A stretch of 64,000 nucleotides of DNA from Rhabdornis inornatus (Eukaryota; Chordata; Aves; Passeriformes; Rhabdornithidae), in the NCBI GenBank assembly GCA_013397075.1, contig VWZS01009934.1:682001-746000 (forward strand). The letters are read 5' to 3'. Positions 49,645 through 61,668 of the stretch are shown here, in pieces. Numbering within the stretch: position 1 is the stretch's first letter; every line of letters starts with the position of its first letter. The position numbers were made by a program, and so were the translations under genes. The notes beneath the pieces were generated by a model that ran no database searches, had not been told where the DNA came from, and saw only the letters and a program-made list of their open reading frames with translations.

Positions 49645-49828
49645 GAAAAAAAGTCACAAAAAGCCAAAATAAAAAAAGGAAAAAAAACCACAAAAAATCA
49701 AAACAAAACACAAACAACAAAAAACCCACAAAACAAACAAAACAAACCCAAAAAAACAAAACAAAAAAAACAACAACAACAAAAACAAACAAACAAACAA
49801 AAAAAACCAAACAAAAAAAAAAACCCAA
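49645..49828. repeat. A/C-rich low-complexity tract (~185 bp)
   Basis: Almost only A, with C or CC/CCC interruptions: CAAAA, CAA and CAAA units in irregular order, with a clean CAA run near 49770 and a clean CAAA run near 49785-49800. There is practically no G or T after 49700. It is the longest simple tract in the window. To its left, an 11-bp unit is duplicated with one change (AGAAATGCATT / AGAAATGCACT, 49622-49643). Confidence 0.93.
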
Positions 49829-52800
49829 GAAGACCAAGACAGAACTATTAGTTTATTAGGTGTCACATGAACTCAAACATGAGTTTCCTTTTTGCAGGCC
49901 ACGACAGTGGGTCAGCTCTCTCAGAGAAATGGAGTCTGTGGCTCAGCTTGCAGTCTGGTATCAAACAAATTGCTTCTGCTCTTTACTTGACACAGATACA
50001 CTTTGGCAAATAAAGAGAAAAAAGACCTGGCCCACTTGAATCCAGGGGTCCTGCCCCAAATGCTCAGTTCCCAGCTGCATCCCACTACTTTGTGATGTCA
50101 AAAAGCAGTCTGCTGACCACAGGATACCCCACTGTTTCCAGACACCCAAAAACCATCAGCCTTCCTCCGTGAACCATGAAGCCTGAGAAGATAAAGCATA
50201 CTTCAGACAATATTCAAGTCTCAAGACAATACAAAAATAAACATTTATGCTTTCTGTTCCCAGGTACTGATGAAATGGAGAAGCTGTTTTTCAGGAGCTG
50301 AGTCCGGCCCTTTTCAGAAAAATTCCCTCTTGTTCCTTGATTCAGGTGATCCATTGTCTTGTACAACTGTAAGATCACTGGCTTACCCAAGAGCAGGATC
50401 ATAGGAGCAGGTGTGACCCACTCCTGAATCTGAACAAAATCCATGCAGTCCAGGTGCCTCCAGGTAGTCACCTTTGCTAGCTAAAGAAATCTATCATTTG
50501 CTACCTTTGAACTCCATCAAATAATTTCTTTGATATGGTCATTTGCACTACAGCTTGTTAAGTCCTTTATCCTGCTAGCTGCTATTCATCTCCTGGATTT
50601 TAAATGGCTTTCCTACCTGACTAAAAAGTTGTATTTATTTTACATTGAGCATTCCCAGAGTACTCCAAGCATGCACAATATGGCAGGTCTGGATCTTCAG
50701 ATAAAAATTAGCAAGTCATCCTGCCTTTAGCTTCGACTACAGTTCTTGCTTTAAGCCAAATTGAGGATGGCAAGAACTATGCACAGCTAATGCCTTTGGC
50801 ATGAACCCACATGAAAGCAGCATGACCTTGGGAGGTTCAATGAAGAAGGAGCAAGCCAGGGTATTCTTCTCACAGCATGGCAATACATACATAGAAATCA
50901 TCTACTCATCCTACTCTGCTGCTGCAAATTAATGTAGTACCAATTTCCTCACATTCCACTGCAGATGAATCTGGTCACCTTCCATGATTTTATTTGCAAT
51001 ATCATTGATATCTTAGAAATAATTATGGTTTGAATACACATACTTTGCACTAATTCTGCCACTGTTCAGTGCTATCATGTATCCCTTCATCATATCAACA
51101 TTGATTAGAAGGAAAAAAGAAAAATATGCCTACAATAATTTGTGGTTCCACTCTCAGATAGGCATGCATGAAACTAGCTGATATTTATGACATAGATCAG
51201 GAGTGACGGAGTGTTTATTTCTAACTTGTTTTTAAAGAATTCCACCTCTTCTAGAGAACTGTCCTCTTCCCTTTTGAGCATGGTTCTGTTTGTTCCTGCC
51301 TTACAGAACAGAGTACATCAAAGGAAAATACTAATGTATTTTGGCAGCTACAGCTAACAAAGAAAGCATCTACTTTAAGTCTTGAGGACAGCAAACTAAG
51401 GTTAAGTTCATCATGTCCTAGCCAAGAAAACCTGCAGAGAGGTATGCTTACAGTGAAAGCAAAGCTGGAAGCTTAGTCCACAAATTTCAGTTACCAAAAT
51501 TGTAAGGAAGGAAAAACAGAGTCCAAAAGAGGCTGTGGAATTGAAAGCAATTAGCCTTCAGTGACTTTTTTCAGTTTGAAAGTCCTCACAAAAAAATTAT
51601 AAAAATGGAGTATCTTCTCCCTCATGTCTTACTTACCTGGATATAAAACATATCAGGAGAGGGGATTGATTCAAACTGCAAGGAAGTCTCTGCTTTGAAT
51701 GACACTGTGGCTCAAGAATAAGTTCAGATATGGCAACTCAGGTCACCTCTAAGAATTTGCAAGTGCCCTCCCTAGAAGCAAAGCTGAAATCAGTGGGATG
51801 ATCCACGTGGTCTGGTTTCCATCTGGACTACAATGCATTTTAGCATTTAAATTGAGTCTTTCTACAGTGTCCATGGCGTAGACCTGGGGCTGAAGCTCTT
51901 CAAAGCTCCACTCTCTCCAGCCACATGCCTTACTGCTTTGTATTTCAGGAACTAATGACAACATGCACACGATTAAACTGTCAGGAACATCTCCAACAGC
52001 TCAGAGGCAATCTCAGCATAGAGGATTTTGCTCTCTATGGACTGTCCTTTGCACCTTTCAAACAGGTACCCAAAATCCTCTAGCCTACTTTACAGTCAGA
52101 ACTGATTCACTTCACTTCTCCATTTTTTGCTGCTATTTTTATACTTGCACCTTCCTCTCAAAAAACAAAAAAAAAAATCAAATTAAGTAAACTCCTGTAA
52201 AAGGTAAGGGATATTTTAAATTACATGACTGCATTTAAACTCATAAATTGAGTGTCCACTGCCTAAAGAAGCAGAAAAAATGTTTGACTACAACAGCTAT
52301 CCTAAATACGATGGAAAAAGTGAATATGACTATTAAAATTATTATTCTCAGAAATAACCTTTTAGAGTATCTGAAGTAAGAATTATCTGAAGTCAGCAAT
52401 ATTTTTCAGTGTATGAACCCAGAGGATTTCTTAAAATGCTGAGCATTCTTGCTAGTTCCTCTGAACTGAAGTACATTACTTGCCTATGATCTTAACATAG
52501 AAAAAAAATCTATTGTTGAGTAAAATTGTAAAAGCAGTTACACTTATCTAGCTATTGCTGAACAATAAATAGCAGAAAATACTTTAGAAAAGTTTAAATT
52601 CTGTGTCTTTAACACCATGCAACAGCAAAAGTGGACTTTTTTACCTGAAAATTCATGCAACAACACCTTACAAAGATGAATATATAATGGATAAGACCTG
52701 CATAATCTGGTTTGAAGTGCAAACAGCCGAAGTCATTGAATCACTCTCCCAACCAACCTAATGTGTACAGAACTTCAGTGCACAAACTGCAGTTATTTTG

Positions 52801-53859
52801 AACACTGCATGTGGGCACAAGCAATAACCACCTGTTAAAGTACTGATGCTCCTACACGACATTTCAAAATACATTTTCTCCAGTACTGCCAGTTTTTATT
52901 TTTGGCACACGCTCTTATTTTGTAAACCTTTTCTCCTCTACTACCTCCACTATTATCTTGACCTAGCATTTTCCTTCTGCTCTGTTCTACACTTTGAACA
53001 CAGACAGAACCAAAATCCAGAGTTTTTCTGAGAATCAAAGAGGCATGCTGTGACTGTAGCTACAGCCATGCAAATCCAGGGTGTGGAGCTCCTATGGATT
53101 TGCCCAATATAGGAGGTAAGAAATTGCTTAAGTCTGAACCAAAGGGACTAAACTGATACATTGAGGGAGAGTCTCAATAAAATAAGATACAGCCAACAAT
53201 CTGCATTAAAAGAGCAATGGTAATTTGCATTTAAAAGAACAATGATCAACATTTGGTAAACATCTTTTTGCAATGTAATTATGATCAATTTCATTCAGGA
53301 AGAAAAGTCACTTAAAACTATTTTCTTTACTAACAGGATTGTTAGGAAAAAAAGAATCAATTTTATAAAGTGTACTTACCAAGATTTAAATAGGAAAAAA
53401 GATCAGGCTATTTGCCTTCAATGTACAATTTGATCAGATAGCATGTAACAGAGGTGACAAAGCCCTTTGAATTTTACTCCACGACTTGAATTTCAGCTAA
53501 TTTTCTTATGCAAATAAGGGCTAACTAGTTACTTTTAAAATCCATCTCTTTTGACTACAAAAACTCTAAATAGATTATTTGTAGCTCTCAAGTTTAAGTA
53601 GTTTTGAGCGTATTCTCATCTCAGTGCACAGACAGCTATGCATAAGCCTCTCATTAAGGATAAACTGCCTCTCATTGAAATGAGAATATACCCCTAAGGG
53701 TTTCTGAATTAAATTCATGTTTCGTTATTCATCTAAATTATTTTACTTTTTCACAGCACATTAACACAGTCTCTGTAGCTTCGTGGTAAAGGCAGATATA
53801 CTCCTCATAAACTGGACTAGACTATGAAAATATACAAGCCTGTGCAGCCCTAGCACATC

Positions 53860-54436
53860 TGTTAAAAGGTGGTGGGTTGGAAGATTCATTTGACAAGACA
53901 GTTTTGCTACCGACAAAACCTCTGTTGGTGCTCAAGGATTGTTTGTGATCTGTCAGGACTTTTCTGTTATTTTTTAACACAGCTTAAGGTACATTTTTGC
54001 CAATCAGAAGATGAGCAGGAAGTTCTGTTTGGCAGAATAAATGGTGATGCCTAGAGAGGCTACCTAGAACAGAGGCTAGACAGTGTTAAAGGTATAAAGT
54101 AAGTATTTAATAAAAAGGCCTTCAAAGGATACACATTGGGCTCCACACAAGATGGACCATGAGTCATGAGTTTTCACACTTTTGTAAGTTTTGGTCCATT
54201 TACATATTGGGGTTAATTGTGCAATTACAGCTTCAGTTTATGAAGTCCCATCCTCCCAAATTGCTCTCCTCAATTCACTGTTGCTTACACTTCTTGGGCC
54301 TTGAAGCTGTGGCGGTGTCCTTGGTTCTCAGGCTGGAAAAGGATTGTTTTGTCCAACTAAACTGTGAGGAGAACTTGCTAACACTTTATATGAAGTTCAG
54401 AGGTATATACTAATGCAGTACAGAATCTGGAAAACA
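53860..54436. mobile_element. Putative solo LTR of an endogenous retrovirus
   Basis: A 577-bp block beginning TGTTAAAAGG and ending GGAAAACA has the TG...CA ends expected of an LTR. Internally it has a TATA-like TATAAAG at 54093-54099, AATAAA signals at 54036-54041 and 54109-54114, and a segment (TTGGGCCTTGAAGCTGTGGC, GGTTCTCAGGCTGGAAAAGG) that I associate with passerine ERV LTRs. No gag, pol or env sequence lies on either side, so it would be a solo LTR. The flanks show no clear target-site duplication (ACATC on the left, TGAAA on the right), and the TATA-to-AATAAA distance is unusually short. The boundaries and the call itself therefore remain uncertain. Confidence 0.42.
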
Positions 54437-57400
54437 TGAAAGCTAAAACCTAAGCGTCAATGGAATATCTGATAATCAAGCTAAAGGGAGACAGAAACAG
54501 CACCAAAGCTCAGTCCAGCTCTCATTAATCCAAAGCTTGACTATGTTTTGCTGCAGAGTCCAGCTTATACCTAGAAATATATGATCTAGATCCTGACCTT
54601 CACATGGATTTTTTAAGCATCCATGGAACCAATTTGTCAGTTTGTGTTGCATTACCCCTTTACCTCTATCCACACATGACAGATACTTGTCTATCTGCCT
54701 TCAGCTATGAACTCTAAACTTTTCAGTGTAAAGCTATTCCCAATTTTTCCTTGACACACTCTCAACTCAATTAGAAACCACTTAACTAATCAACAAATCA
54801 AAATATGCTTGAAATCAAGACCTCACATACTTTTTTCACCCTTAAACCTTAATTATGACCAAATAAAAATTACATACCAATGAAATGCAGGAATCATGAG
54901 AAAGAGCAAACTTTTTGTGTTTTGCAAACCCATGTGCCTCTGAGGCTAATAGGAAGAGAGAAAAGTAATAATTTTAATGTTTGTCTTGATGCTTGTTTTT
55001 TCCCTTTCACCATAGTTCTACAATTCATGTTATTGCTATAATATCCATCAGGGAGAAATTTGCTGAAGAAATTTTTCAGATGTGTCTGAGCAATTTATTT
55101 CTTTAAAACTTCCTCAGAATAATAAAAGTATTTTAAAACAAATAACTTTGTATTTTTAAACTGTATATTTAATATATCCTGCTTTGAAAAACAAAAAAGT
55201 CTATAAAGCAGTGGCCAGAATTTGACCTTTAATTCAAAACAAATGTGAAAAGAATTAATTTGATCCCATCTATAGATTAATATACACTCTGTTCTGGTTG
55301 TGAAGGCCTTGGATCTATGGGCTGTGTGTTCACTTGGGATGTGACACAGTGCTGAGCATCTCATGGCACGTTCCAAAAATTCTCAGTTCTCACAAACATC
55401 AGCAGGAAATAAAGTCTCTCAACCCACAGGACAGGTCTCCCCAAAGCATAGTACCTTAGACTGCTAGCAGAACAGTCTCTTTCCAAAGATGATCTAAACC
55501 AGTATTTATCATTTATGATGTAATTTGGTTTAAAAAACCTACATAACTAACACAATTTTACAATTTCACAAAGGAGATTAAATCCTTCAGCTACATTGCT
55601 TCTCACTTTAAATACTAGATGTTCCAGGATTTACCGAGATATATTTCATATAGCCAAACCCCTAGCTAAGTGGGGAAAATGTTACTTGGAGGATAATCGG
55701 ATACCAATCTGGTTTAGAAGTCATTATCATCTGTAGGATTAACATTTATTTAAAAATCTGAAAATATTCATAAAGCAGGAAAACAGAATTTATAGTATAC
55801 TGAAGCAGACTTTCTGCCTTAAATTGTGTAATTTGGACATTTAAAATTCAATCAAAATGACAAAACAAAAAGTCTATGGGAGCATTCATTGCTCTGCAAC
55901 TGCCTCTTAAAAGTTTTACACAATTTTAAATAAAATACCAAACATACAAAAATAAAGCTCTATATGCCAGCAACTCTTTATTGCTCATATTAGCTTACAT
56001 TTCACACTCATTACAAAATAGAAATACCAAAGTAATATTGAACCGAGTGGCTTTCCTTGGCAACTACCTTTTTTTTTTCCTAGGACACAGTGAAAACAGT
56101 TTTTCAAAGTCATAAAAGGGATTTGGTTATCTACCTTCTATTAATTTAATAGATAAACCAGAAAAATCTCAGTGTTGGTATTTAATGTCTGATTTAAAAA
56201 TTACTGAACTTAACAGGATACACTCTCTTACTATTGATTTCAACATATTTTGCATACAGAATGATTGCATCCCTTGTGGAGTTTCAGTAAGCATTACAGC
56301 ATATTTTCTCAGGATATGCTGAGAATATTATTTATCCAACATGCTCACTCAGATGGGAAGCTAATTCTGGGCCACAATGAGTCAAATGGCCTTAGATACT
56401 CTCCAGAAACACTGAGCAGGCAGGACAAGGAGACAAGAAACACTTGTGCATTATGTCAGCAGTAACAGTGTGCACTGGACTAACGTGACTCAGAAGGATG
56501 CATCACACACCAAAACATTTCAGAGTTCATATTCTGTCAGGACAGCTACTCTGCTGCACTGGCTCACAGCTGCAGAAAGATGTTCCCTTCCAACAGAAAA
56601 TTTTCTGCCTTTGGTCTCAGCCCAGAGATTTTCCCTGCTTCTTTTCTAGTCTGATTCCCTCCAGACACTTTTAAGCAGAAAACTATTTTAAGCAGAAAAT
56701 TAAAACATGCAATGCAAAATATCCCCCAAATTCAAATGACTTGGCTTCTAACATCGAGTGTTATCCAAAAGGCTTATTCTGACTGACTTCTGCTGTTCAC
56801 CAAGGTGTGAAAAATGCACAAATAAGAGAACTAAGGCAGCAAGGGAGCTCACAGCCACGAAAGACAGCAGCAGTATCAGAGTGTCAGTGCCTTTGCTTCA
56901 TCAGTGGGAGGCTCTTAAAATGGAAGGCTACAGTACTGACTACTGCATTTACAGGTTATTATAAGAAAGCAAATCTGTACCTTAGTAGCAGATCTTAAAA
57001 TTAGAGTGGTAACTAAAACAGATGTGAAAATGAGATGAGAAACTACTTTAACTGCACAAGAAGTCTACTTTGAAATCCCAAGGGGTGGGAGAAATGTTCA
57101 GTAGGGCATAAAAACCTTAGGCAAAAGGGGGTCTCCAACTTTTTTTTACACTCACATTTAAGTGAGATCTATAGCTTTGCTGCTGGTGGATCAAGAAAAG
57201 TATAAATCACACTTCAAGCTTGCTGAGCACATGCTGGCAGGCCAGATTCTCCTGGAACAAACAGACATTAAAATATAAACCCCTGCATGCTACTCTGAAG
57301 GAAGAAAGTTAAGAACTTGGATCATCAAGATAAATTGACAATATTATGACTCCATAGCAAGATTAATGTAGTCACATAATCTGACATAATTCCCATTTTC

Positions 57401-60400
57401 AGAACTGCTTTTAAAAGCCCTAGCAGTATTGTTAAATTAGATCTGTCTAACCTCTAAACTTCACAGCACAGGAACTATTGAAGCTTTATATCCTATGTTA
57501 TAGGATGCATGCACACTTTATATGTTTATATAAAGTAAAAATCCCCGTAAAGAATACATCTACAAATCAAAAAGAACTCTGGATATGAGATTTATGTCAG
57601 AGATTGTTTATATCAGTCATACTGGCAAGCTGTCCAAACCCTGTGCCATCAAATGTGTTAAACTGAGTTCTCCAAGGAAAGAAGCCATATTGGTATAGCT
57701 TTGGAAAGAATATCTAAAAATATATGAAAAAAAAAACCAGTGAATGTTTCAGGTCCTTGGAGACTCTTAACATTTAGCAGAATAACTTATGTTTAACACC
57801 ACTCCCAGGGTCAGCCGAACACGGGATACTCAGTCCACTGTAGCCAGACATGGACCTCTGTACCAGATGGATATGACTAAAGAGTTCTTATAGTTCTTTG
57901 ATGCTAAAAAAATTCAATTATTAAGTTATGAACACGAGCATGACAGCATAAATAATAGTAAAGCATGTATAAATATGAATTAAAAACACTGCTGCCCCCC
58001 AAATCATATATTTCTTTGGAATATGTTCTGAATCTCAAAAGCACGTATGTTTTAGTTTGATGCATTTCATGTACCAGCTATCACAGCATGTTTTTATTTC
58101 CACTGCATCATGAATTTGCTCAAGGCTAATAGCTCCCAAGGGAGCTGACATTTTATTTGTATTTTTCAGTAAGTTACTGAAAATGATATTGTCGTGAAGG
58201 AATTACATAGTTTATGCTCTAAATACTTGGAAAAAGAAATAGAAGTGAAATAGGACTGCATCTTTCATGTATATTTTTTGCTTGTTTGATTGCATTCAAT
58301 TATCTCAGCTACTTCTCTTTTAGAAGCCTGCTTCATCTAGTGGACTGGACTATACTCTATATAGAAGCAGATTACATCCCACACAACTGAACCATACACG
58401 TCTATTCATCAAGGAATGCAAGTGACAAGTGCAATGACCAGGGATTTGAAGGACAGCAAAGCAATTTTTCCCATCAAGATCAATGTTACAGAGGCAAGAT
58501 GTGTGGAGGTTTTAAGCAAAGCACACAGTTTAAATCCATAGAGAAACATATGAGGCACAAAGGATGGAGAAGCAAGAGAAAGCACATTGGTATTGTCAAA
58601 TGAAGGAAATGATAGCTTTTCAGAACAGATCTCCATCCTGAAATATCTCAGCTCTTTCATCTAGAACACTGACTTCTCCATTTTTTACCCTTGGTGTGGC
58701 AAGAAGCATCTTGATTCAAGTAAGGCAAGCAGTGATGATGACAACAATAAAAATGAAACTGTTCAGAAGGACCAAGAAAGCTCACCGTAAATTCTGTGTC
58801 CGTCTGAAGCCCTGGCACTCAATTATTCAATTATTAACTTTTTATTAAGAAAAGTGAAAATTACTTCTTAGCAAAAAATAAGAAGTGAGCAATGCCTGAG
58901 ATAAGCTGCCTGTGGCTTACTCCCATGGAGGAGTATGGGAGCGTATGGTCAGCAGTAGGTGCATGACTGAACTCAAGTATACTCTTGCTGTATCTCCCCA
59001 TTGTTTTTCAAGAGACATGGCTCAAAGTCTATGTGTAAGTAGAGGTGCAATGTTACAATGCCACATTGCAGCTCCTAAGCAGGAGAGGTTCTATAAAGAA
59101 GGAATACAGCCTGGAGAGGTTTTAAGCTCATCCTTTTAAAGTAATCTTTTTTGGTTATATGGTCCTTTTCTCACAGATGTTTTCCTGAGTCAAGAAGCTT
59201 GAAGGTATATTGCAGAAAACATCACTAAAACTTCACCTGTTGTTCTTATACGTTAGCATGACCAACTCTAAGAGCCAGAGTACTGGGACTAAGTGAAATT
59301 TATTCCTATGTTGCACTCCAATGCTAAAGTAAAACTGAATTACAATAAAGCAAATGAAACACAGCAAAGAATGTTCATAACGGAAAAATATTTTGATAGA
59401 CAAGCACTGTCGATTGCAGAGGGAATACACTCAGGGGTATAGAGGCAGCTCATTAATGCAACAGAGAAATACTTGTTAAAGTTTGGTGTAGGTATAGATT
59501 CAATGGCTTTTAGGGGCAAATCTCATGGCATTCATCCAAGCAAAACTCAAAGTGAAGTGAATGAGCGTTTTCCCTAAAGACTGAAACATTTAGCCCTTAA
59601 AAATACAAAAGAATCATCAATAAGCAGTTTGGATTAATTGAATCCAATAGCAAATTAATTTACACAAATACCAAAAAGAAAAATACCCTTTTGTTAGCTA
59701 ATTAAAGCTAATAAACTCATAAAAGACTACTTTACTTCTACATTTACTTATAAATTATACATTTAATGTATGAATATCATAGTTTAGTTACTTAGAAACC
59801 CAAACCAAGCTTATAATAATAGCTACTGGCACAACCAGTTAAACTGTTGATATTTCACTGCAGATACTGCAGTTCACAGTCTGTAAGTCAGGGATAAAAT
59901 GTTGCATAAAACATTTCTAACTTGGTGAGTTTAGAAATGTAATAGAATTCAGGCTCTGAAAACAGACATTACAGAGACAAACCTTATGTAGGGATTTGAA
60001 ACATCATACCTACAGACACTGAACTAAATTGGTTTAAATTGATCTCCTGAGTATGCTTTAAAATGAGGTGGTTTCTCACATCACAGTTCCAAAATCAGAT
60101 TCCACTGAAGAAGGAAGACTCCCACTGAGATCAAAGCAGACAAAAATTTAGCACATGTTTAATCCTAAAGTTGAGGGTAGGATATATATGAAGCCGGTGT
60201 ACTTTTATCCCCAAAGTATGGTATCTACAGATAATATTCAGAAGCTTGGTTTACATCAACAGATTTTTCTTTCTTTCTGATCTTTGTGTTCTCCCCTCCC
60301 TTAGTCCATTCTGCCTCCTCTGAAGCGTTACCTTCCTTCATTTCTGCCCAAAACAACAATTCAAGCATGTTAATCTTTCATAAAATACTTTATCACTGAC

Positions 60401-61222
60401 AGCTAGAAGATCAATTTTCTTATTTTAAACAATGATATGTGAGTGTATTCTCAAAAATCACAAAATGGTAATTCAGAAAGTAAAGAAAAACCTAGGAAAA
60501 TACATGACATGTCAGAAGAAATTCAGTTATACAAGAAAGGGCATAAATTTCACTCTTAAGAAAGCACTTGAGACTGAGAACTAACTCTGCAAAATCATTA
60601 ATGCCTCCTGTATTATAAGAAGTCTTCCTCAATTAGATTGCAAGAGGCCTCTAGGTTCCCAAATATTTCTCCCTTGTTATCACACATAACCACATCATAT
60701 AAGCTCTTAGATAAATTTAGCAAATTTAATCTGAAAACCAATCTTGGACTGTTGCTCTAAAACCTCCTGTAATTGGAAGTAATATTTTTTTTTCCTGTTT
60801 TCCAGCCCATAACTAATCATGTGTGGGTTATCTTGTGTATATACCACCACTATCCTTTGACTCAAACGGTTGTTCCCTCCCTGGCATTTGGTTCAGTTCC
60901 TTGCATGCATATAGAGATCCATTTTGTGACTTTCCAGGCTTAAGAAGAATAGCCCTACAATATATGTTCTTTCTTTTATGTGTCCTTTTGCCAAGTGTGA
61001 ACCTTATTTTGCCAATGAGTGATTAGATTTACACAGCTATTCAGATGAAATTTAACCACTTAGATTGTGCAGTAAAACATATTCTTTTTTTGTAAAAGAA
61101 AAATATTTTCTTTTTTGCCTCTTCCATGTCAAACAAAGCATTCTCTCATGTAAGTAAAACCACGCTTCACAGTCATGAGGAAGTGGCAGGTGTCATGGAA
61201 ATTTCATCAGCATAAACAGAGA
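54437..61222. other. Unique AT-rich DNA, no gene recognised
   Basis: The twin hairpins at 57490-57536 and an ATTA/TAATTA-rich patch at about 59600-59740 are the only structures that I single out. No retroelement or exon is recognised in these 6.8 kb. The longest frame is 93 codons (55095-55376 minus) and featureless. Confidence 0.55.
57490..57536. repeat. Two adjacent perfect hairpins
   Basis: Hairpin one pairs ATCCTAT (57490-57496) with ATAGGAT (57500-57506) around GTT. Hairpin two pairs ACTTTATAT (57515-57523) with ATATAAAGT (57528-57536) around GTTT. The 8 bp between them include the alternating GCATGCAC. Confidence 0.88.
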
Positions 61223-61668
61223 AGGTTGGAAGGGATCACAGGTCTTTGGAAGAGTGAAGATCATAGAATCATAGAATAGTTTGTGTTAGAAGTGACCTTC
61301 AAAGCAATCATCCAGTTCCAACCATCCTGCTATGGACAGGGACACCTGCCACTAGACCAGGTTGCTCAAAACCCCATCCAATCTGACCTTGAACACTTTC
61401 AGGAATGGTAAACCCACAGCTTCTTCAGGGAACCTGCCCCAGTGCCTCACCATTCTCAAAGGAAAGAATCTTTTCCTTTTCAATTTGAAGCTATTCCCTT
61501 GTCCTGTCAGCACATGCCCTTGTAAAAAGTCCCTCTCTGAATTTTTAGGCCCCCAGTACTTCCAGTACTAGAACACTGCTCTAGGGTCTTACCAGAGTAT
61601 TCTGTTCTCCAGGCTGAACAACAAACTCTCACAGCCTGTCCTCCTCCAGCCCTCTGATCATCTTCAAT
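61223..61668 (-). mobile_element. CR1-J-like LINE 3' end, possibly on an older CR1 tail
   Basis: The main copy starts at about 61261 with the terminal direct repeat ATCATAGAATCATAGAATAG. It continues with CATCCAGTTCCAACCATCCT, CACTAGACCAGGTTGCTCAA, CTTGAACACTTTCAGGAATG, CCAGTGCCTCACCATTCTCA and TGTAAAAAGTCCCTCTCTGA. It ends near CCTCTGATCATCTTC, further into the element than the other CR1-J-like copies. The preceding AAGGTTGGAAGGGATCACAG (61224-61243) looks like another, severed CR1 tail. The element is 5'-truncated on the right. Confidence 0.93.

Larger units (their letters stand above)
44200..53859. other. Long unique stretch, no gene recognised
   Basis: In 9.7 kb I recognise only simple repeats and hairpins (46231-46251, 46538-46577, 47456-47490, 49645-49828), a short palindrome at 53054-53065, and scattered A- or T-runs. 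Pyrimidine-rich segments near 48480-48600 and 47370-47620 could not be assigned. Open frames of 60-94 codons look random. Those at 49631-49866 minus are Phe/Leu translations of the A/C-rich tract. Confidence 0.55.

Noticed and set aside
49631..49866. Phe/Leu-rich minus-strand frames resembling membrane proteins
   Set aside because: Direct translation of the A/C-rich low-complexity tract. The same applies to the frames at 143-635.
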